Notes under the pieces: generated by a model
Seen by the model: the letters and a program-made list of their open reading frames with translations, nothing else
Databases searched by the model: none
Told to the model about the DNA's origin: nothing
Translations under genes and position numbers: made by a program
Source of the DNA: Pelagophyceae sp. CCMP2097
Lineage: Eukaryota; Sar; Pelagophyceae
Length of the DNA: 24,638 nt
NCBI GenBank assembly: GCA_026770575.1
Contig: MU657296.1
Location: 106,370-131,007 of the forward strand
Direction of reading: 5' to 3'
Part shown: one piece after another, positions 18,472 through 24,638 of the stretch
Numbering within the stretch: the stretch's first letter is position 1
How the letters are laid out: the number at the start of each line of letters is the position of its first letter

Positions 18472-19835
18472 TCAAGAGACTGGGCATTCTCCCCCCGCCT
18501 TGGTTGTCTGCTGCGCCACCTCGCGCGCGTCCGGCTCCTTTGCGTCCTCGGGGCCCTTGAAGCTGCCCGCGGCGTGCAGAGTCGGGATCCAGAGGAAGTA
18601 CCTGGAGCGGGAGTGTGACGGCCCATCGTTGGTACGGTTGAAACGCACTTTGGGTCCTGGAGCCGTGTCCCCCAATATAAAGGTACGGCGACTTTTCGCG
18701 ACTTTTCGCCGTCTTGGTCGATTAAAGAGCCGCCATGGCCGTAGACGCGCTTGGCGAGATCTTCGATGGTCAGGTCATCACTGAGAATGTTGATCTCCAG
18801 GTCCTCTACTAAGGCCACGTCCAAGCACCCAATCGGGAATCGGTCCGGCCCGGCCTTGTGGTGGATGAAGAGCTTGACGTCTGCGACAGTGTACGTGGCC
18901 GCAACGGGGAGCATGTACATTTGGTGCATGCCGATGAGGAGAACGTGCGGCACGAACCTATGGTGGTCACTATCCTGATGACGGTCACTGCCACCCGACT
19001 TTTCGCAAACGACGGCCACGGGTCTTGCCACCGACGTCGATCAAGCCCCTGTTCCCTTTGACGGTTTGACTTGTCCACTTCGGAATTGGCGGGTTTCCCT
19101 TTGAAATTGGCGGGTTTCCGACTCGACGGGTTTCCCTTGCCGACTCGACGCTGCAAAGGTGACGGGTCAACTTGTCGCGACACCGTCGTCATCTCCACCA
19201 CGCCGCGCGCGTCAATCGTCGCCGCTTGACGCGCCTCGTCCTCGTACGTGGCCAGGACGTTTGCGAGGCGTTTGACTTCGGAATCGATGGCCCGCACGTC
19301 CGTTTCCGTGACCAAAAACAACTCGTCGTTCTCATGGACAACATCCCCAATTAAAGCATCGTCGCGCAGAATGTCGCGCGAAAAGGCGAGGTACGACCCG
19401 TCGTGCACCGCGAGGAGGCACTGCGAATGTTGAAGAGCGCGCTTGGGGAAGCGAGAGTTATACGTCTGCAAAAACGCCTTTTTCAATTTCGAAATCGGCG
19501 AGTCGACCCAGCCGTCGGGCAGAACCAGCGCCACGCGTACTTCCGGCAAATCGCCCTCGTCCGGGGCGGCCGTGCGCTGGTATTGGACGAAGACTTTGAC
19601 TTTCCGACGAGAACGGTACTCTCCCAGATCGATCACGTGCGTCGCAGAGGCCGCACCTACACGTCATTTGACGACGCACCAAAGATACACCCGCGCTTCG
19701 AGCCACCTTCAAACACGCACCGAGCACTCTTCGCACAAGTTTCCCTTTCCTGGAAGCGCGCTCCGCGCGCGTCACCTCGAGAGCCTCCGCCGCGCGCCGC
19801 TCATCGGCAGCAGCGCCGTCCGCCGGCGCCGCCTC
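18472..19835 (-). CDS. Protein with two ubiquitin-like segments, unrecognised
   Basis: Minus-strand gene. The main exon (19618 down to roughly 19160) reads VKVFVQYQRT, VRVALVLPDGWVDSPISKLK, AFLQTYNSRFPKRAL, YLAFSRDILRDDALIGDVV and NDELFLVTETD, then a helix EVKRLANVLATYEDEARQA. The next exon (from 18957) reads FVPHVLLIGMHQMYMLPV, TYTVADVKLFIHHKAG and DLTIEDLAKRVYGHGG. The last (18656-18472) contains YFLWIPTLHAAGSFKG and ends GECPVS. Spacing of strands and a central helix in each part suggests a beta-grasp, ubiquitin-like fold; this is inference, not a family match. An upstream exon at 19835-19776 (starting EAAPADGAAADERRAAEALE) joins the main exon in phase. The start codon is not fixed; an ATG at 20021 is possible but out of phase with the options I tried. 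The junction near 18700 is also unresolved. Confidence 0.5.
19079..19150. repeat. Short tandem repeat within an intron
   Basis: Copies of GGCGGGTTTCC preceded by GAATT/AAATT, then GACGGGTTTCC flanked by GACTCGAC, repeat across this stretch. It lies inside the intron of the minus-strand ubiquitin-like gene. Confidence 0.65.
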
Positions 19836-20336
19836 CTACGCACTCACGTCGGCACGCACGCACGTCGCATGCGGGGCTCTTTTGGAGCGAGTTCCCTACT
19901 CCAAGACGCTGGTCTGTGCGCCGGGAGAGCCGTCGCGCGGACTCGGAAAGACATGGGGCGGCGGCGGCGCACACGCGGCGGCGGCCAGCGCCGAGAGGCA
20001 CGAGAGGTCGATGGAATCCATGGACGACCGCCCTTGCGGCGCGCCGCCGAAATCGGCGCGGATGACTCGGATCCGGATTTATTTTGGAATCGCCGAAGGC
20101 CGAAGTCACGTGCGCGTGGACGCCTCGACGACGGGGACCAGTAGCTCGACGACGGGAACCAGTAGCTGAAGAAGAAGTCGCTCGGCGCTGCGGGCGCGCC
20201 GTTGACGCGGATCGACGATGGTTGCACGGCGGACGCCGATTGCTTTTTCAAACTCCGACTCCGAGTCCATTGAGGAGGGGATGCATACAATGTTGTATGC
20301 GCAGAAAAAGTATTACTTTGGAGCATGCTAGAGTCT
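19836..20336. other. Region without a firm gene
   Basis: The 5' end of the minus-strand ubiquitin-like gene probably lies here. A plus-strand frame ending at 20144 (C terminus DDSDPDLFWNRRR then a Lys/Arg-rich tail) looks partly protein-like but overlaps that gene's exon. A tandem 19-bp duplication (ACCAGTAGCTCGACGACGG type) occurs at about 20135-20165. GC falls after 20200. Confidence 0.35.
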
Positions 20337-20607
20337 CAGCTCTCCGGGGGGTATCCATGGTCACAGGCGAGAGCGCTGGAAAGAGGGGAAGTAGGGCTTT
20401 CCAAATCCGTCGGCCGTGACCATGGACACCCCCGGAGAGCTGTCAGAGCTACAGACAGGTCACCAAAGTTGACTTTTCTCGAACTTTTGGCAACCTGTAG
20501 CTTTGCTCTCCAGGGGTGTCCATGGTCACGGCCGACGGATTTGGAAAGCCCTGATTCCCCTCTTTCCAACGCCGTCGCCTGTGACCATGGTCACCCTCGG
20601 AGAGCTG
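20337..20607. mobile_element. 271-bp foldback element with nested inverted repeats
   Basis: The whole stretch folds back on itself, with arms of roughly 130 bp. The left unit (20337-20442) and right unit (20505-20607) are inverted copies of one another with few differences. Each unit is itself bounded by an inverted repeat like CAGCTCTCCGGGGGTGTCC followed by ATGGTCAC, so this motif occurs four times in alternating orientation. The centre (20443-20504) is also self-complementary (AGGTCACCAAAGTT against AACTTTTGGCAACCT). No protein is encoded. It resembles a foldback or MITE-type element, or a precursor of hairpin RNA. No clear target-site duplication was found. Confidence 0.75.
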
Positions 20608-20999
20608 ATGCACTGGCGACCAAAGTTCAAACGAAACCTTGCAGGATTGAGTGAGGCATGAAGGTTTGATTTAATATCCCGGGGAGAGGCAGACGCGGCG
20701 AGCCACTTGCAGTCGAGGGGGCCTGCGCAGGAACGACTAGTCATCCACCCCGAAGGGCTTCGACCGTTCTGCCTCGCTGCCGGGTAGGTATGCCTGCCGG
20801 GTACGTCCCCACTCGCTGCATTCGGGCGTGTGTCGACGGCTGTTGTGTCTCCTCGGCGGCTCATTTTCAACACGGGCGGCTTTGTTTTCGCACGCCGAAG
20901 CGGTACGGTGGCCGGCCAAGCAGTCCAGCACATTGTGAGTAGGAACAGGCCTGAGCCTGCTCAGTCTACAAAATAAATTTTGGCTGTGAACAAAAATGT
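20608..20999. other. Non-coding region
   Basis: No gene is seen. Near 20780-20805 GCCGGGTAGGTATGCCTGCCGGGTACGT contains a short duplication. AT-rich AAAATAAATTTTGG lies at about 20967, just before the GC-rich repeat cluster. Confidence 0.4.
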
Positions 21000-21945
21000 C
21001 CGTTCGGCCACGGGCGGTTGCGCGGGCGCCCGAACTGCGGCCGCGGGGAGGGCGCGCGTCGCGGAGGCCCGCCGTGCTTTCTGCGCGCGCCGCGCGCCCC
21101 GCGGCGCCGAGCTGCGGGCCTGTGTCGCAAGTACGACTCGGAGGCGGCCCTTTTCGCCATGTAGCTCGAGCGCCGCCCGTGCCGCCGGCGCCCAGATTTG
21201 CACCGCGGCGAGGGCGCGCGCCGCGGCGGCCCGCCGGGCCGTCCGCGCCGCGCCGCGGGCCGCGGGACCGCTTTCCTAGAGGGGTCCCAAAATAAAATGG
21301 TTTCCGGGCGTTTTCGGCCGCCCCGCGGTCGCCGCCGTCCAAACTCGCACCGCGGGTGCGGCGCGCGCCGCGGGGGTCCGTCGCACCTCCCGCGCGCCGC
21401 CGCGGGCCCACGGCGCCGGGCGCCGGGCCTTGCGCGTGCAAGGCGGAACCTTTCCCAGAAATGTTCGGAAGGTCCCTAGTTTCGGCGACGTTTCAGTCTG
21501 TGTCGCCGCGGCTCGGCTCGCACTGCGCGCCGCACCTCCCTCGACGCCGAGCCCGGGGCCTTTGGACCATATGCAGTACGCGGCCCCGCGGGAGCGCCGC
21601 GCCGGAGCCTTTGGACCAGATGCAGTGCGCGGCCCCGCGGGAGCGCTTCGACCGCGAAGAAGGCCCGCGTCACGGAGGCCCGCCGCACTTCTTGCACACG
21701 CCGCGGGCCCCGGGCGCCGAGCTGCGGGCCTGTATCACAAGTGCGTCCGGGTACTCTCGGCAGCCCCAAGTCCGCCGCCATCTAAACTCGTATCGCGGAT
21801 GCGGCGTGCGCCGCGGGGAAGCGCCACAACTTCCACACGCCGCCGCGGGCCCGCGGCGCCAGCCGGCCCTCTGCGCGTCGGCGCGCGAGCGGGGTGGAAC
21901 CTTCACACGTCGGAAGGTCGCTAGTTTTCGGCGAAGTTTCCTGCT
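21000..21945. repeat. Cluster of diverged GC-rich repeats
   Basis: Module A (about 21052-21145, with CGCCGAGCTGCGGGCCTGT) recurs at about 21662-21745. Module C (about 21328-21494, from AACTCGCACCGCGGG to CGGAAGGTCCCTAGTTTCGG) recurs at about 21780-21941, and a partial C-like copy sits at about 21190-21275. Between them a 49-bp unit containing CCTTTGGACCA and GCGGCCCCGCGGGAGCGC is tandemly duplicated at 21559-21655. Frames are open only because of the extreme GC content; no codon-like bias or known domain is apparent. Probably non-coding. Confidence 0.65.
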
Positions 21946-21972
21946 CGTCACGGTTGCGTTAGCCACTCCTGC

Positions 21973-23341
21973 CAGTCCAAATTAGATCAGCCTACAAGTT
22001 CGTTAAACTTTTTTATATCCGTTTCGTTTCTTATTGGCCTCAGCAAAGCCCGTTTGACTTCGGCCCCGAGCTACGCCCCGGTACGCTGGTGCTGTCGATG
22101 TTTGCGGCTGCGAGGGTGCTCGCGCTCCTCCTCGAGCGTGTGCACCACGTCTGCGATGGAGGGCGAGAGGGCGAACGAAAAGGAGATTCGAGAGTGGCTC
22201 GCTGACCCCGCGGCGAGCGGGGAGCTCTTCCCTCCCCGGGGTTGCACCTGCGAGCGCTGCGACGAGTACCACATGGACCGGCGCGCCACCGGGTACCACC
22301 GCCTTTTGACGAAAGGTGACAAGGGCCACACCTTCCGAAAGTGTGTGCTCCGGTGCGGCAAGGTCCGCAACGAGGAGTTCGACTGCAAGGCGGCACCCGA
22401 GGAAACGCGCCTGCGCGAGGTCTCCATGTACCAGCCGTGCTGCTGCGGCGTGATCTTCGACGAGACGGTGCAGGCGGCGTGCGATAAGTGCGGCTGGGAC
22501 GCCAACTTCCGCGGCTTGTGCCCCGTCGACGCGCGCGACGACACCGTCATGAACGTCCTCGTGTACGGCGAGTCGCAGCGCGGCAAGGAGAAGACGGGCG
22601 AGGACGGCAAGGAGACGTCGTTCCAGTCGGTCCCGCTCAACACGGACATGACGATCGGCGAGGTGTACGCGGCCCTCGGGGACGAGCCGGTAGCGAAAAC
22701 GCTTGTTGACTGGGTCCCACTTTTCCCAAAACACCGAGATCGCAGCGTCTGCCGCGCGTTCATCGTCGTCGTCGTCGTCGCTGGTCAGCATGACGTCTCC
22801 ATGCGTCCCGGGAGACGTCTGGACCACGAGGGCCCGCCTGCGCTCCACGGTTTGGCGCTTGCTCGCATGCTGCGACATCGCCGATAAGGCCTGTGCGGAC
22901 GCCGCGTCAGCTCCGCGGTGGGCGAGGCAGCGAACCCTGGATTCAAATGTGAAGCACTGTGATCCTCACTGTGCGGCGACGCGCGGCCGATGCGCTCGTT
23001 GGCCTTGGCCGTCGGCGTCGCGGCCTCGACGCACGGCGGCTGGCACGCCTCGCGCTCCGCTGCGCTCGGCTGCTCCGCCACGACGACTCGGTCCCGGAGT
23101 TCGAACGGAGAAGTCCACTCGTCTGCAACGCCCCGGAGAGGACGGATTTGATTCGAGTTTTCACATTAAACACAATCAAGTCCAACTTATCGGCTAAAAG
23201 GACGATAATTTTTGGCGAATGGTGTATCGAGCGGAAGGTGTTCCCCTCCATACGAAGTTGGGTGACTATGATGTTAGCCTGCGGGGGCCGCGAAATATTT
23301 TTGAACTGAACTTCAGTTGACGGCTGATCTAATTTGGACTG
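21973..23341. mobile_element. Probable transposon-like element with 20-bp terminal inverted repeats
   Basis: CAGTCCAAATTAGATCAGCC at 21973-21992 is the exact reverse complement of 23322-23341. A 20-bp perfect match 1.37 kb apart is not expected by chance. The four bases outside each end are both CTGC, a possible target duplication. The ends are AT-rich relative to the interior, which carries the Cys-rich gene at 22156. No transposase is recognised, so it may be a non-autonomous element that captured a gene. Superfamily cannot be assigned: the ends start CAGT, but the flank is not TA and shows no 8-bp duplication. Confidence 0.55.
22156..22793 (+). CDS. Cys-rich putative zinc-binding protein
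   Basis: From the ATG at 22156 the product opens MEGERANEKEIREWLADPAA and carries 13 Cys in the first 122 residues: C30, C32, C35 with H39; C63, C67, C77; a CCC at 95-97; C109 and C112 (CDKCGW); C122. The pairs suggest several zinc sites, but spacing fits no family I know. A segment DTVMNVLVYGESQRGKEKTG and TDMTIGEVYAALGDEP follow. A 56-nt intron (22690-22745, GTAGCG...TCGCAG with a pyrimidine-rich tail) would join in phase 0 to a short basic C terminus, PRVHRRRRRRWSA, 193 residues in all; unspliced, the frame runs to 22887. The gene lies wholly inside the inverted-repeat-bounded element. Its GC-rich codon use is host-like, unlike the element ends. Transposase or captured host gene: undecided. 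Confidence 0.6.
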
Positions 23342-23757
23342 CTGCTCGTTCACGTTTCTACTCCGCTTGGCATGCGAATTTGGCTGCTCGTCCACTACAC
23401 GCGTCGCACATGTGAATATACTTCCCCCAGGACCCGGACCCCCACTAGTGACCCCACAAAATCGTCCGACGTTGCACCTCCCGCTGTTGTCGAATGCAAG
23501 TCAACTCAGTTATACGCATCACCTCAAGGGAGACGTCCCCTCGGCCCCGCGGGAGCGAGCGCCGGACGGGAAACGTTCAATCCACGAAACGCATTGTTCC
23601 AACCACGGGGTAGATCTAGGGATCCCCTACAATTCACAGGCCGAAAAGGAGACAGATTTTCCGTCACCCTAGCGGTGCGCAGCAGTTGATTCGCTAAAGC
23701 TCCAGCAGCGCGGACCTCCAAGCTTGCGCGTCTCCAGGAGGCGATGTACCGCGATTG
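22794..23757. other. Region without a gene
   Basis: To 23341 this is the 3' half of the inverted-repeat element and is AT-richer toward its end. Beyond it, 23342-23757 has lower GC and no convincing frame; a motif at 23635-23656 is shared with 4200-4222. Confidence 0.45.
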
Positions 23758-24462
23758 ATGGCGCCGCGCCTGTTGGGAATCGTGCTGGGCGTGGTCATTT
23801 GTGGTGCGTGCGAAAAACATCTGGACTACGGCCGCTCTTGCGGAAAATATGGACGGGGGCGTGGTCGTCCAAGTAGTGCTCGGATTGTGCCTTCGGACGG
23901 TCGAATCTCTAGGTCCCGGCTTCGCGGACCCGCGCCTGACCGGTGTACTCGCTGATCCCCACGGCAAAGGTGACGTTTTTCGAAGTGAGTCGCGTTTGGA
24001 TCTCAACATGTCTCGTTTGCACTACATGGGGAGGTGGCGCCTTTGTTTGAACGCGAAAAACGTCACCCTTGACGTGGGGATCCACTTAGACCCGTAGGCT
24101 CGAGCTGCTGGCGAAGTTTTAGCTCCGACTCGTCGGAGTTCGCCGGCCGGCCCATGGGCGATCAAGATGCGGCGCGTGCCGTCGACTCGCTCAGCGGGCA
24201 CCACGGCCGGCTTTTGTGCTGGTTGCGGCCAAGCTCTGGCGCAGACGAGCACTGGTGGCGGCCGGTCGGGACAAGAGGAGCTTCCGAGTCGCCGCCGTTT
24301 TCAAAGTTTAAAAGGCACCCCGACGTCACCGTCGTCGGAGGCGACTTTGGGATCAAGAACGGATTCCGGAAGGGTGGCTTCTGGTTTTACGTCGGCGGCG
24401 CACCGGCGGACTTGTTCTACTCGAGCCCGGACTTCCCGACGGACGGCAGCGTCGACATCTAG
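23758..24462 (+). CDS. Signal-peptide protein, unrecognised
   Basis: Three exons, 23758-23803, 23913-23969 and 24098-24462, join in phase to 155 residues. The first encodes a hydrophobic signal sequence, MAPRLLGIVLGVVIC, continuing GPGFADPRLTGVL across the junction. The last exon has a Ser-rich start (SFSSDSSEFAGRP), a Trp/His-rich middle, and a compact C-terminal part DVTVVGGDFGIKNGFRKGGF, then FYVGGAPADLFYSSPDF and TDGSVDI. Secretion or ER entry is likely; function unknown. An alternative 3' end exists: a phase-0 GT at 24391 and AG at 24462 would remove 72 nt and join to 24463-24615 (ASLNVARSSLRLSSRVEKLR and on), giving 182 residues. The second intron contains a long hairpin that covers its own donor site. 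Confidence 0.5.
23954..24082. repeat. 29-bp inverted repeat spanning an intron donor
   Basis: The arm 23954-23982 (GATCCCCACGGCAAAGGTGA onward) pairs with 24054-24082 at 27 of 29 positions, with a 71-nt loop. The proposed 5' splice site (GT at 23970) sits in the middle of the left arm; the right arm is inside the same intron, before the AG at 24097. Confidence 0.85.
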
Positions 24463-24638
24463 GCGTCTCTGAACGTCGCGCGGTCATCGCTTCGCCTGTC
24501 GAGTCGCGTGGAGAAGCTCCGCTCATCGCACGGTGCGCGCATCGTAAAAGCGCATCCCGGCGATTTCTTCGGCCTCAGGCTCGGCTCGGCGGCGCTGCGG
24601 CGAGCAAGGTCTTAGACGCTCCGGTTCCGCACCAGTAG

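Noticed and set aside
19869..20144. Plus-strand gene of about 91 residues
   Set aside because: It overlaps the probable 5' region of the minus-strand ubiquitin-like gene, is Arg-rich from GC composition and has no recognisable domain.
21000..21945. Open frames in the GC-rich repeat cluster as a protein gene
   Set aside because: All frames are open from base composition alone, repeats shift frame between copies, and no domain or splice pattern is consistent.

Overview
The window is nuclear DNA of a GC-rich, intron-bearing single-celled eukaryote. Many genes are split by short introns (about 44-290 nt, mostly 50-110). The conserved genes are typically eukaryotic: mitochondrial succinate dehydrogenase flavoprotein, a COP9 signalosome subunit and a JmjN/JmjC histone demethylase. 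High GC, tiny introns, at least one probable GC-AG intron, long WD40 arrays and OPR/FASTK-like repeat proteins are compatible with a marine microalga such as a pelagophyte or haptophyte. That taxonomic guess is inference; no single marker settles it.

Layout. 1-711: 3' part of a gene, tentatively a PhyH-type oxygenase. 824-3925: signal peptide, lumenal beta-propeller-like region, one C-terminal membrane span, Gly-rich tail. 4757-6951: organelle-type helical-repeat protein. 7270-8451: intronless eight-repeat WD40 protein. 8740-11052: JmjN-JmjC-C5HC2 demethylase with seven exons. 11381-12836: CSN8-like subunit with nine or ten exons. 13133-13547 (minus): small secreted-type protein divergent from SDHA. 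13690-16104: SDHA. 16582-18388: unrecognised acidic/helical protein. 18472-19835 (minus): protein with ubiquitin-like segments. 20.2-23.4 kb: repeat-rich, with a 271-bp foldback, a cluster of diverged GC-rich repeats and a probable 1.37-kb inverted-repeat-bounded element carrying a Cys-rich gene. 23758-24462: signal-peptide gene with a hairpin over a splice site.

The genes do not form a pathway; this is ordinary compact eukaryotic gene order (mitochondrial respiration, chromatin, protein turnover, organelle RNA, secretory proteins). The unusual content is in gene structure (GC-AG splicing, an intron whose end copies the next exon, a stem over a donor site) and in several inverted repeats in the non-coding DNA. 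Exon borders were set by hand from GT/GC...AG sites, reading-frame phase and family alignment recalled from knowledge; no search was run. I recognised no tRNA, rRNA or CRISPR array.
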